Shown here: in pieces, positions 25,301 to 36,000 of the stretch | Layout: every line of letters begins with the position of its first letter | How positions within the stretch are numbered: the stretch's first letter is position 1 | Notes under the pieces: model-generated | The model's database searches: none | The model's input: only the letters and a program-made list of their open reading frames with translations | Told to the model about the DNA's origin: nothing | Assembly (NCBI GenBank): GCA_028285035.1 | Contig: JANQQF010000029.1 | Span: 1 to 64,000, forward strand | Length of the DNA: 64,000 nucleotides | Direction of reading: 5' to 3' | Source: Phycisphaerae bacterium | GTDB lineage: Bacteria; Chloroflexota; Anaerolineae; 4572-78; J111 | Made by a program: the position numbers and the translations under genes

Positions 25301-28300
25301 GAGCACATCACGGAAGTTCAACCCAGCCGCTTTGACTTCGACCTCGATCTCTTTTGGCTGCGGGACCCGTCGTTGCAGTGGTAAAATTCGTAATTGATCG
25401 ACCGTGCCATATTCAGCCAACCGCACTTGGATTGATTCACCTGGTTGCCTTGTCATCTCTGGCTTCCAGCGACTGAGGCGAGCTGCATAGCGCGTGCCAT
25501 CTCGATAGGCCACTTGTTGCTCTTTGTCATTTGCCATCATCTCAACGACTAGTCCTGCCACAGTATCATCAGCCTCTACTAGATGATCGACATCGATACA
25601 GGTGCAATTGAACTGGGGATATTCGATTGTAATGGTGCGAGCCAAGCCCCATAAAGCACCCTGTGCGGCCGCACCTTGAGCCGCAGCACCTTGCCCAATA
25701 CCCTCAGACGAAATGGGCGAGGCTTGCACTTGCAGACCATCGGGCACTTGTAGCTGCGGCATCGAGTCAGCGATATCTTGACTGCCCGCTGTCACCAACC
25801 ACAGCCGAGGGGCCAGAACCAACTCGCCTAGCGCTTGGACTAAATGCAAAACACCACCGCACAACTGTAGGGTATGGGTTGGCAGATCAAGATTGTTTTT
25901 ATAATCAGTGCCCCAGGCGTAGATAACATCATCAAACGTCAGGCCAAAATCGTTGGTTAAAGAGGTCAGTAGCTGCTGAAAATGACTGGGTTGGGTGGGA
26001 TCAAGGCTGACTTGATTTAAAGGTGTCTCGTCGATGGTTGACAAATCCGGTGGTGTCGTTCCGGCAGTAGCGAGGATAACGTGATGCCCCTGAGCCTGCA
26101 GTTGATTGCGTAGGTGCCCGCCCAAACCATCATCTGCTCCAAAAATCAACATGTTTTTGGGCTTGGCTGGGCTAGTGATTTCTGTCTCATCGTCTGATGA
26201 CGTTGATGTGGCGGCAAGGGCTTGCGCTTGCCAGTCAATTGTGTAGAGCCAATCACGTCGCCATTGCTGAGCCTGTAAAGCACTGCGTGAGATGGTGCGG
26301 GTCTCAAAGCCATCAATTTCGACCACAACCTCCCCACGATTGTTGAGCAAATACATTTGCCAGCGTTTGTCCTCTAGGGGATAAGCATAAGCCCACCACT
26401 CAGTGCCCGTGATTGGTTGGTGAATGTGTAATGACTCAATCGCAAAGGGCAATTGTAGATCATTGGATACCGATCTGTCACGGGCGGCCCCTGCTGGCTG
26501 AAAACAAGCGTCGAGCAACCCAGGGTGAATAACGTACCCTTCTATCGAAGCGACCGCCTCTGGGAGCGTGAGTTTGCCCAAAATTTCTACTTCATAATCA
26601 GCCTTTTCCTTCTCATCAGGTCTATACAACCAGCCCTCAGTCCCCCAACGAAAACTTGGCCCAAATATCAAATCCTCTTCCGCGTCATAGACCGCTTCGA
26701 TATCAATCACCTCAACAATCCGGCTACGCAATTCTGATAGAGGCAAGGCCTCAGGTTGCTTGACCTCACTCACCACGACGCGTCCCGTGGCATGAATGCT
26801 GTGCTGAAGTTCAGCCTGCTCTGGATCGAAACTGATCAATTGAAAATTAACCGTCGTCTGATGCTCACTCATCTGTTGAGGTGTGAAGATGATCTGGGCC
26901 TGTCGCGATTGATCTTCCGGTAAAATCAGTGGCTCCAGGAAGACAACATCAGCCAGATAGCAGGCACGATTTTCAAAAGCCAACTCTGCCGCACTAAGCA
27001 CCATTGATAGATGGCTAGCTGCCGGTGAAACGACAATATCTTGCAGACGATGGTCGTTGAGAAAGGGAAGGTTTGTAACACTCACCTCGGTCTCAAAGAG
27101 CGTTTCGTTGACGAGTGGGGAGCGGATCATGGTGTCGATGAGCGGTCTGAGGCTTTGCCCACCTTGTTTTTTCGGGGTCATATTGGGCCAGAAGAATTCG
27201 CGTTGGAATGGATAGGTCGGAAGAACAATACGGCGTGGCTTCGATGTATCGGTATCATCTTCGTAGAATTTGGCCCAATCCACCGTGGCCCCCTGCGCGT
27301 ACAGCTGCCCCAAGCTGGTCAACAATTGCTGCCGATCGTCCCGATTGGGCCGGAGGCTGGGGAGCCAAGCAAGCTCGGCCTGAGTGTCAGCTAAACATTG
27401 TTGACCCATACTGACCAAGGTGGGTTTTGGGCCAATTTCGACAAATGCGGTGACGCCCTGCGCTTGGAGAGCAGTGATACCATCCATAAACCGGACCGCT
27501 TGCCGCACGTGTTGCACCCAATAATCGGGCTTGGTCACCTCATCGCTGACCAACTGCCCGGTCACGTTGGAAACCAAGGCAATTTTGGGTGGGGCGTAGC
27601 TGATCTGACGAGCTGTTTCGGCAAAGTCGGCTAACATTGGCTCCATCAGCGGCGAATGGAAGGCGTGCGACACCACAAGTTGATGCGTTCTGATGTCATC
27701 CTCAGCCAAGGTAGCCACAATACTTTGAACAGCTTCCCGTTCCCCCGAAATGACGACACTCTGTGGACCATTAATGGCTGCGATTGAGACCGTGTCCGAA
27801 TGTTCAGCGAGGGCAGCTTTCACCCGCGATTCATCCGTCATCACCGCCACCATATCGCCGTCTTGGGGCAGGGCCTGCATCAAACGCCCTCGCTCAGCGG
27901 CGAGCCTTAGACCATCTTCTAAAGTGAATACCCCAGCCACGCAGGCCGCGACCAATTCGCCGATGCTGTGACCGAGTACAATGTCGGGGGTGATGCCCCA
28001 CGACAGCCACACTTGGGCCAGGGCGTACTCCACAGCAAATAAAGCGGGCTGGGTGTATTGCGTTTGTGAAATCGGCGCATTGGCAGGATCGGAGTTGCTA
28101 TCAGTATTGGGATAAACAACATCAAGTAGAGATTGACCAAGCAGCGGTTGTAAAATTTCATCACATTGCTGAAGGATTTGACGGAACAGCGGTTGACTTT
28201 CGAAGAGGGTTCGCCCCATCTGCTCATATTGAGCGCCCTGGCCAGTAAAAAGAAAGGCAATGCGTGGCCCAGCTTGATAACTGGGGGAGTAACCTATTTG

Positions 28301-29950
28301 CACCGAGGGCTTAGTCGTGCCCTTGGCAAAGTCGAGCAAATCGGCTTGCATCGCAGCGCGGCTGGGCACAATCAGACTCAAGCGGTGGGCAAAGTGACTA
28401 CGCCCCACCGCAGCAGTGTAACAAATATCATTCAATGGGGTGTCGGGATGATTGGTCAGAAATTCACCGTATCGTTGCGCTAACTCGGGTAAAGCCTCTG
28501 CCGCTTTTGCGCTCAACACCAGCAAATGTGTTCCATCCTCGTTTGCCAATTCGTGTATTTCATCTGTCGATGCCCCCTCGATGATGACGTGGGCGTTGGT
28601 GCCACTCATACCAAACGCACTGATCCCGGCAATCGAGGGAATATTGCTGGGCCAGGGCGTCAGTTCGGTGGGGATTTGCACGGGGGCAGTCTCCCAATCG
28701 ACATAAGGGTTGGGCGTTTCAAAATGGAGATGTGGTGGAATTTCACCGTGTTGGAGGAGCAACACCGTTTTAATCAACCCAGCGATACCTGAGGCGCCTT
28801 CCAAATGGCCCATATTGGTTTTGACTGAGCCGACCCACAGCGGATTCTGAAGCCGTTCAGCAAACACCTCGCTCAAGGCCCCGATCTCAATGGGGTCGCC
28901 CAAAATCGTGCCTGTCCCGTGGGCCTCGATATAGCCAATATCCTTGGGTGTCAGATTGGCCCGTTTGAGGGCATGACGAATGACGGCCTGCTGGGCCGGA
29001 CCACTTGGTGCGGTCAAGCCACTGCTGCGCCCATCGTGGTTAATCATCGAGCCGCGAACGATCCCCAAAATGTTATCGCCATCGGCCTTGGCTTCGGAGA
29101 GCCGCTTGAGCACCACAAAACCGCAACCTTCTCCCCGCGCAAAACCATCTGCCTTGGCATCAAATGTTTTGCAGCGGGCATCCGGGGCTAAAATCGTGAG
29201 TTCATCCGCAGCATTATGGACTTCGTGGTTCAAAATCAGGTTGACCCCGCCCGCTAAGGCCAGATCACACTCGCGACTTCGTAAACTTTGGCAGGCCTGA
29301 TGGACAGTGACGAGAGATGATGAACAGGCGGTATCGATGACCTCACATGGCCCGTTTAAGCCTAAGGTAAAAGAGATGCGCCCGGCGGCAATGCTTAACA
29401 TGACCCCGGTCATAAAGTAAAATGTTTCTTGCTCAAAAATGATTTCGTTGCTGTGTAGAACAGCTTCAAAATCGCTGCCATCCATTCCGACAAAAACACC
29501 AGTCAGACTGTCAAGCAACGACTGTGGCACAATGGCCGCAGACTCCAGGGCTTCCCAAGCCACTTCAAGCAACAGCCGTTGGTGCGGGTCAAGGGCTTTG
29601 GCTTCGCGGGGCGAAATACCGAAAAATTGGGCATCAAAAAAGCCCGCATTGTTGACAAACCCACCCCGAAATGGCGTTTCATTACCGTGTTCATCAACCA
29701 TCGTATCGTAATGGGTTTTTAGGCCAGCTCGATCCTCCGGCACGGTCGTGATTAAATCGGTCCCGGCCTGAAGCAGTTCCCAATATTTTTCGGGCGTATC
29801 GGCCCCATTAGGAAAACGACAGCCCATTCCGATAATAGCAATTGGCTCAACTTGTTTGCCTTCCGCCACTGCCAGCTTGGCTTTCAATGTTTTGATTTGT
29901 AATAATGCATCTTTAATCAGCGCCGTGTTATTATCGTTGTTATTAGCCAT
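22364..29950 (-). CDS. Type I PKS, terminal module: KS-AT-DH-ER-KR-ACP-TE
   Basis: 2528 residues. A short N-terminal coiled coil acts as docking segment. KS (about 35-460) has [14 protein letters not shown] (about 570-870) has GHSIGE and HAFHSP, the malonyl-type motif. DH has [13 protein letters not shown] and LLDACFQ. ER (about 1530-1820) has GLNFRDVL and [14 protein letters not shown] (about 1845-2030) has YLITGGLG, an LDD motif and the catalytic Tyr in [11 protein letters not shown] has LGMDSLMG (about 2146). An acidic Pro/Thr-rich linker leads to TE, with GWSLGG (about 2355) and GEHMTLL (about 2498). All domains look complete, so this module should add a fully reduced two-carbon unit and release the chain. 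An AAAGGA site lies 7 nt before the ATG, 65 nt after the previous PKS gene. Confidence 0.96.
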   Translation of the reverse strand: MANNNDNNTALIKDALLQIKTLKAKLAVAEGKQVEPIAIIGMGCRFPNGADTPEKYWELLQAGTDLITTVPEDRAGLKTHYDTMVDEHGNETPFRGGFVNNAGFFDAQFFGISPREAKALDPHQRLLLEVAWEALESAAIVPQSLLDSLTGVFVGMDGSDFEAVLHSNEIIFEQETFYFMTGVMLSIAAGRISFTLGLNGPCEVIDTACSSSLVTVHQACQSLRSRECDLALAGGVNLILNHEVHNAADELTILAPDARCKTFDAKADGFARGEGCGFVVLKRLSEAKADGDNILGIVRGSMINHDGRSSGLTAPSGPAQQAVIRHALKRANLTPKDIGYIEAHGTGTILGDPIEIGALSEVFAERLQNPLWVGSVKTNMGHLEGASGIAGLIKTVLLLQHGEIPPHLHFETPNPYVDWETAPVQIPTELTPWPSNIPSIAGISAFGMSGTNAHVIIEGASTDEIHELANEDGTHLLVLSAKAAEALPELAQRYGEFLTNHPDTPLNDICYTAAVGRSHFAHRLSLIVPSRAAMQADLLDFAKGTTKPSVQIGYSPSYQAGPRIAFLFTGQGAQYEQMGRTLFESQPLFRQILQQCDEILQPLLGQSLLDVVYPNTDSNSDPANAPISQTQYTQPALFAVEYALAQVWLSWGITPDIVLGHSIGELVAACVAGVFTLEDGLRLAAERGRLMQALPQDGDMVAVMTDESRVKAALAEHSDTVSIAAINGPQSVVISGEREAVQSIVATLAEDDIRTHQLVVSHAFHSPLMEPMLADFAETARQISYAPPKIALVSNVTGQLVSDEVTKPDYWVQHVRQAVRFMDGITALQAQGVTAFVEIGPKPTLVSMGQQCLADTQAELAWLPSLRPNRDDRQQLLTSLGQLYAQGATVDWAKFYEDDTDTSKPRRIVLPTYPFQREFFWPNMTPKKQGGQSLRPLIDTMIRSPLVNETLFETEVSVTNLPFLNDHRLQDIVVSPAASHLSMVLSAAELAFENRACYLADVVFLEPLILPEDQSRQAQIIFTPQQMSEHQTTVNFQLISFDPEQAELQHSIHATGRVVVSEVKQPEALPLSELRSRIVEVIDIEAVYDAEEDLIFGPSFRWGTEGWLYRPDEKEKADYEVEILGKLTLPEAVASIEGYVIHPGLLDACFQPAGAARDRSVSNDLQLPFAIESLHIHQPITGTEWWAYAYPLEDKRWQMYLLNNRGEVVVEIDGFETRTISRSALQAQQWRRDWLYTIDWQAQALAATSTSSDDETEITSPAKPKNMLIFGADDGLGGHLRNQLQAQGHHVILATAGTTPPDLSTIDETPLNQVSLDPTQPSHFQQLLTSLTNDFGLTFDDVIYAWGTDYKNNLDLPTHTLQLCGGVLHLVQALGELVLAPRLWLVTAGSQDIADSMPQLQVPDGLQVQASPISSEGIGQGAAAQGAAAQGALWGLARTITIEYPQFNCTCIDVDHLVEADDTVAGLVVEMMANDKEQQVAYRDGTRYAARLSRWKPEMTRQPGESIQVRLAEYGTVDQLRILPLQRRVPQPKEIEVEVKAAGLNFRDVLNALGLLAEYYAEHLNIHQASDLPLGFEFAGTVVAVGDEVHEFEVGDTVMGLMEGSLASYLTVPAEGLAPIPQGVSFEEAATIPLTYLTTWYGLKTLADLQPGERVLVHAAAGGVGQAAIQIVNAIGGEVFATASEGKRAFLEGQGIKHIMNSRTLDFADEVMQLTENKGVAVVLNSLSNDFVDRSFDVLQQGGRFIELGKLGIWSEEQVAEKRPDARYIPFDIREEIVKDPDRLTQIWRDMVTAFETKEIHPLPHTVFPVQDISAAFRFMQHAKHIGKVVISFTPPEQPELQETGCYLITGGLGALGLEIVEQMVADGARHLVLTGRRGVQDEATQERLDQLEAEGVHIEVVQADVTKSDDVARMIETAQQVAPLRGIIHAAGVLDDGIMAQQSLARYEKVFAPKVAGAWHLHQYSQDIPLDFFITFSSITALLGSPGQSNYSAANAFMDTLIQHRRQQDLPGLSIIWGNWAQVGMAAPLEEQYRARGLHAISPEQGRLMFSRLYNLPLGHITILPIHWQTLSKQLGGDEPSSFYAAFIKPVSVGVAQSNLRPQLEAASDEERREILLSFMQTEVTRVLGLSEPPNPQLEFMDLGMDSLMGVELRNRLQAELGISLTPTVVLNNPSIEALVEYLYNTLFNEDDAPETTEEMIPIQSVDTETSTPSNEIPLVDEDPLDEVPTEDVTPDPAQPDLVPTPAQSITPVNGTAPDLAIKESDGWSPLVPMRTNGSQPPLFCVHPLVGVVFPYFKLAHALGSDQPVFGLQAMGVEMGQQPLASFEKMADCYIEAIQKVQPTGPYYLGGWSLGGWIAYAMACRLEAKGQQVAFLGIIDQSVPFRKMSIFEQVPPSIRLANNAIRDVWPYVRDYRALEEKIDDQAPKSTRAIVGQVSRVLLQHIRASLAYSPLTYSGPLTIFRTTEQAKQHGQDLGWGRLLQSSMTTIDIPGEHMTLLRDPHVSSVAAILKEQLALARARAEDIQK
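25656..25696. repeat. 15-bp imperfect tandem repeat inside the PKS gene
   Basis: About 2.7 copies of a 15-bp unit starting GCACC encode [12 protein letters not shown] just before LWGLA in the KR structural region. The neighbouring PKS genes have no such repeat at this place, so it looks like an in-frame slippage product. Confidence 0.6.
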
Positions 29951-30015
29951 AAGCTATCCTTTGATATTTGGTATTGACCATGTAAGTGTTTGCTACTTGT
30001 TATAATCTCTAACCT

Positions 30016-33000
30016 CTACTCATCCATCCCCTTCAAACTCTCCAACTCCTCCGCCAACATTTTCGCCAACTCATCCGGCGATAAATCATCCAGCTCACTT
30101 TCATCCATCAAGCTCAGTTCTGATGGTTCCGGCTCATCGGCTTTGATGGTGGGTGCCTCAAACAGGCGTGCCAAAATAAATTTATTCAACGCAGCCAAGG
30201 TTGGGTAGTCAAATAGAGCGGTGGGGGATAGTTTGAGGCCGGTAGTGTTGACGAGATAGTTTCGCATTTCGATCGCCATCAGCGAGTCTAGTCCCATATC
30301 CATCAGGCCCTGATGGGGATCGATGGTGTTACCATCAGGCAGACCTAACACGCGAGCCAGCGTGTCACGGAGGTGCTGTAGCAAGACCTCAGCCCGTTCA
30401 TCAGGTGGAAGTGCCTCAAGCTCCTGCCGAATACTGCCTTGTGGCTCGGCGGGTGGTTGGATTGAGGCCTTGAGCCGCTGTTGGTAGATGGACAAGAACT
30501 GGGAGGTGAGATTCCCCTCGGCCGCATTGGCTAGAAATTTTGACCACTCGATGGGCATTACACTAACATAAGCCGTATCTTGCTGGAGGAGATGGGCAAA
30601 AGCCTCGATACCACGATCAGGCGAAATCGAGCCAATCCCACTTGCCGCCATTTGCTGTTGGGTCCGTTCCACCTGCTCTGCCGCCGAGCCAATAGTAGAC
30701 CAGGCCCCCCAGCCAATGCTCAACGCAGGCAGCCCTAGCCCTCGGCGATAAGCGACAAAGCTGTCCAAAAAGGCATTGGCTGCCGCGTGGTTGGCTTGGC
30801 CGTGATTCCCCATCAGACCGACGGCTGAGGAGAACAGAACGAAGAAATCCAGGGGCGTTTCTTGGCTCAATTGGTGTAAATTCCAGGCCCCAACCATCTT
30901 GGGGTTGAGAACCTTGATGAAGCGCTCCCAGGTTTGTTGGGGTAATTGGGCATCGTCCAATACTCCGACCGAGTGAACGATCCCCCGAAGCGGATGAGCC
31001 TCATCAATTCGGGCCAAAACGCCTTCCATTTGAGCTAAGTTTGTCACATCAGCTTGAGCGACTGTCACTTGTGCCCCCAACTCGGCGAGTTCGGCCAATT
31101 GAGTTTGAGCGTCAGTTTTAGGCTGACTGCGTCCTACCAACACCAAATGTTGGGCACCCTGTTCCACTAACCATCGAGCGACCAACAGTCCCAAGCCCGA
31201 CAGCCCCCCCGTAATCAAATATGAGGCCTCGGCTTGGATCTCAATTTGTCGTTCTTCCGGCTGAGTTAAGACAATCTTGCCGATATGTTTGGCTTGTTGC
31301 ATAAAGCGGAAAGCTTGGACAGCCTCCTGGATTGGGAAGGGGGTATGCGGGACGGGCTGAAGTGTTTTTGCAGTAAATTGAGCCATCAACGTTTCAAACA
31401 TGGGCCGCATGACGCTCGGCTCCAACGACATAACAATTCGATGATATGCCACGTCAGGTCGAAATGCCTTCACCTGCGCCTCCTCCCACACATTTATCCC
31501 GGCGATTTCCAGAAAACGGCCTTGGGGGGCGAGGATGGAGAGTCCTTTCTCGACAAAGCCGTCGCTAGTAAGCGAGTTGAGGACGATATCGACCCCTTGC
31601 CCATCAGTATCAGCCATAATTTGATCGGCAAAGTCCAAGGTACGTGAATTGTAAATATGTTTGATGCCTAAATCCCGCAACGCTTGCCACTTGCCAGGAC
31701 TGGCCGTGGCAAATATTTCGGCCCCGACTTGTTGGGCCACACGAACCGCCGCCATCCCGGTGCCCCCAGCCGCAGCGTGAATCAAAACCCGGTCGTTGGC
31801 CGAAATATGACCGAATTTGTGCAGGGCCTCATAAGCGGTCAAAAAATTGGCCGGAATGGTGGCCGCCTCGGCAAAGCTGAGATGGTCAGGAATAGGTAAT
31901 ACGAAGGGGGCTGGGGTGGTCGCGTATTTGCTAAAACAGGTGGGGGCCAGCGCCACAACTCGATCACCAATATTCAGTCCGGTTACATCTGCGCCCATCG
32001 CGACCACTTCACCCGCGCACTCACCGCCCAGTCCACCGATTCGCTCGTATGGCATCATTCCCAGCGCGTCAAGGATATCGATAAAATTTAGCCCGGTAGC
32101 GTACACCTTTATCTCAACCTCATCCGTCTTGAGGGTACGACGTGGTACGGGATAAAGCTTGAGATTATCAATTGTGTTTGTCCCGCGAACTTCCAGTTGG
32201 AATGACTCGTTGGTGTCAGCTATCGTGTCAAGAGTCTCAAAATCAGCAAGGCGAGCCACATAACGGCTCTGACCTCGAATGGCAATCTGGTCTTCTTGGA
32301 ATTGCGGGGACGGTTGTGTCATCAATTCAGCGCAGAGTAGGTTAGCTTGCTGTTTGAGGCTGTCTGCTGATTTGTCCAAATCCAGGCAGATAAAGGGTAG
32401 GTGTGGTTGTTCCAGCCGAAGTACCCGTCCCAAGCCCCACAGCGATGAATACCCAAAGCCAGTTACCGAGTCCGCCCCATGTACAGCTTGCGCCTCAATG
32501 GTGACCAGCCACAACCCGGTTTCCAGGCGAGCGTCAAGCATCGCTTGAGCTAGATACAAGGCCGACTGCGTGCCTTGGACCATACTTGTTTTCAGATCGG
32601 TCTTGGTGTTAATGATCTCTGGACACAAGCTCCACATATGAACAATACCGCGCATCATGGGGATTTCTTGGAATAGTCGTTGATAATCTGTGGGTTCGGC
32701 TGGGTTAAGACAGAAGATGTGGTCGCTTTCACGGTTAAATGCATCACCTGGCTGGACCCAGATTACTTGTTCGCTCCGGGCTGAAAGTTCATCAGCGAGG
32801 GTTTGAGCGAGACCTGTTTCACCGGCAAAAATCAGCCACGGTTGGCTCTGCGGGGATATTGCTTGATCTCGCTGTGCAATAAAGACGGTCTGAGCCAGAT
32901 CAATTGCCTCGTCTTCGACAGTCGAAACAGTGACAAACCCATTGTCGAGCAACAACTGCTGCCAATCGGTGACTGGCAACAACGGGTGATCGGTACGCAT

Positions 33001-36000
33001 ATCGGCAAATCGCCACCAACCATCTGTCAAGCCAAAGGTGATGTCGATACCATAACTGGGTCTGATTGCTTCGAGAAAAATTAATAGCCCACTTGGAGCC
33101 AGAACCTGATGAATATGGGCTAGCGTTTCGGTTAAATCTTTTGTGGCGTGCAAGACGTTGGAGGCCACGACGATGTCATACTGATTTTGCCTAAAATCTT
33201 GTGCCAGTGGCGACTCCTCCAAATTAAATGTGGTGTAATGAATGAAGTCATAGGCCGTAAACTGCTCGCGAGCCGCCGGAAAAAAGGCCGCACTAATGTC
33301 GGTGAACACATAATCGGTCTGTTCTGCTGGCAGATGGGGTAAAAGCCATTTGGTAGCGCTACCTGTACCTGCCCCCACTTCCAATATGCGGACACCTCGC
33401 TCCGGTGGCAGGGTCTTGACCGCCGCGAGAACCGCTTGTTGTATCTGACGACTCATCACCTGAATGCCAGGTGACTTTTGGTTTTCTTCGCGAGACTCAG
33501 CTGTTTCGTCCTCTGGGAAGAGTAGGAGGAGCGGGTTTTGTTGACCATTCAACACTTGGCCCAACTTTTCCCCGCAACTTCTCAAGAGGCGCAAATCCCA
33601 GCCAGCAATATCGCCGTATTCAGCCAACAATGCCTCTATCTGTTGGCTGGGTTGAGTTAGTGTGGGTTCGGAAATGGCCTGCCAGCCGGCATCATCACCC
33701 TGCAATAGGCCCACTTCGACCAGAATAGACAGCATTCGTTTCAACAAACGTTGATAACTCGACACGAGACCGAGGTGGTCTGCAATCTGCTCAATACGCC
33801 ACGGCTTGTCAAACGTAATGCCTGCCTGAGCAAAGGCTTGCCAAATGTAGGCCACGCTCACTGTGTCAGACTCTTTCATCACAGTCTGATAGCGAATCAC
33901 ATCATCTGATGAAGGATACTCAGCGGGCGTGGGGGGGGATGTATCTGGCTGATTGGTAATGAGGGTTTGAATTTGGCTGGGGGCAGCCAGAAAATCTGGT
34001 GTCAGCCCAAAAATCGGCTTAAGCGACCATTTCACTTCATACAACCAATCCCGCCATGACTCCCGGCCCAATAGCATCTCTGGGGCGGCGCGCACTTGCA
34101 AGCCATTAACGGCTGCCACCAGTTTCCCCTGCGTATCGAAGAGCTGAATGTTCCAGCTTGGTGGCGTGTCATCCAACGATGTTGAATCGTCCGGCGATAT
34201 CACATCGCTCTGTTGGGCATAACACCACCACTCGGTGCCGTGAATGGGCTGGTAAAGCTGGATGGAGTCTACAGCGAAGGGGAGCCACAACTTGGTGTCG
34301 GTCTCATTATCATCCGTGAGTGACGGATCGCCCAGACCTGATACCTGGAAGCAGGCATCCAGTAGACCGGGGTGGATAGCATACCCGGCCTGATCCTGAA
34401 CGACGGCAGGACGGCTCAATTTTGCTAACGCTGTCGGTGTTTTGTCCTCAAGTGTGCCCTGCCAAGCTTCCGTAACCCAACGGAAATTAGGGCCGAAGAA
34501 TACATCGTTCTGGACTGATAGATCGTACAATGCTTCAACATCGAGCTCAATAGAGCTATGTTCGCGGAGTAATCTCAGGTCTACACTCTCGGAGATGACT
34601 TTGGATATGGTGCTTAGTTGCCCCAGGGCGTGAGGCGTGGGTTCCGTGATTGAGTCATCTGGAGCAAAACTGAGTAACTGGAATTCATAGCGATTGGCGC
34701 TTGCCTGTAGTTCAGTCGCTGATAATCGCGTTTGAACCGTACGTACGGCTTCCTGATGGATCATCAGCGGTCTGGGCAGAACGACATCCGAAATTTGGCA
34801 GGCAATAGAACCATAGACTTCCTGGGCTGCACTGAGTACCATTGCAAGTTGAGCAGCGGCGGGTGACACGATGTTGTTATAAAGTAGATGATCTGCGAGG
34901 AACGGTAATCTGGGCTTACTAAATTCAGTTTCAAAAATAACTTGTTGTTGATCTGGCAGATGTAACATTTTGTCCAATAGCGGCCCTAGATGTTGAGGTT
35001 TGGGTTGACTGGTCGACACGGTGAGCCAGTGGCTTTGTCGCTGGAAAGGATAGGTTGGCAACGGTATTTTGCTCGCTGCTGTTGATTGATTGAACCCAGC
35101 CCAATCGATTTTGTATCCCAATTGGTAGAGGGTGCTCAAACTGTCTAGCATCTGCTGCCGATCACTCACAGCTTGACGCAAACTAGATAGCCAATACCCC
35201 TCAAGTTGTGGAAGACATTGCTGCCCTAAACTAACCAGGGCTGGTTTTGGGCCAAGTTCGACAAACGTATTGAGATCAAGCTGGTCGAGCGTGGTCATAC
35301 TGTCGGTAAAGCGAACAGGCTGGCGAATGTGCTTGAGCCAATAAGCGGGGGTGGCCAGCTCATCACTTGCCAGTTGTCCAGTCAAATTAGAAATGAGCTT
35401 GATTTTTGGTTTCTTGAAGTTGATCTCAGCCAACACAGCCTCAAACTCGGCTAGCATTGCTTCCATCAACGGTGAGTGGAAGGCGTGGGAGACAGTGAGG
35501 GGTCGGGTTGTCACCCCCTTCGCCTCAAAATTGGCGACCACTGTTTGGATGGTCTCTCGACGGCCAGAGATCACCACATTTTGCGGGCCATTAATGGCAG
35601 CAATGCTGACCTCGGTTGGGTGCGAAGCAACAGCCGATTCGACCGTGCCCAAGTCCGCGTTGATGACGGCCATTGCTCCGTTTTGGGGGAGAGCCGCCAT
35701 CAAGCGACCCCGGGCTGCAACCAGCTTCAGCCCATCTTCCAGGGAAAATACTCCCGCCACACAAGCTGCCACGATTTCCCCGACGCTGTGACCCAGCACT
35801 ACCTCAGGAATAATGCCCCAGGCTTGCCACAATTGCGCTAAGGCATATTCCAGCGCGAAAAGGGCAGGTTGGGTGTACGCGGTTTGATGGATGGTGGATG
35901 TCTCAGTTGCTTCTGGCTTGGTTGGATAGAGAATGCTCAAGAGTGGTTGATCGAGATGCGAGTCCAAAATTTGAGCACACGCATCAATCGCTTGGCGAAA

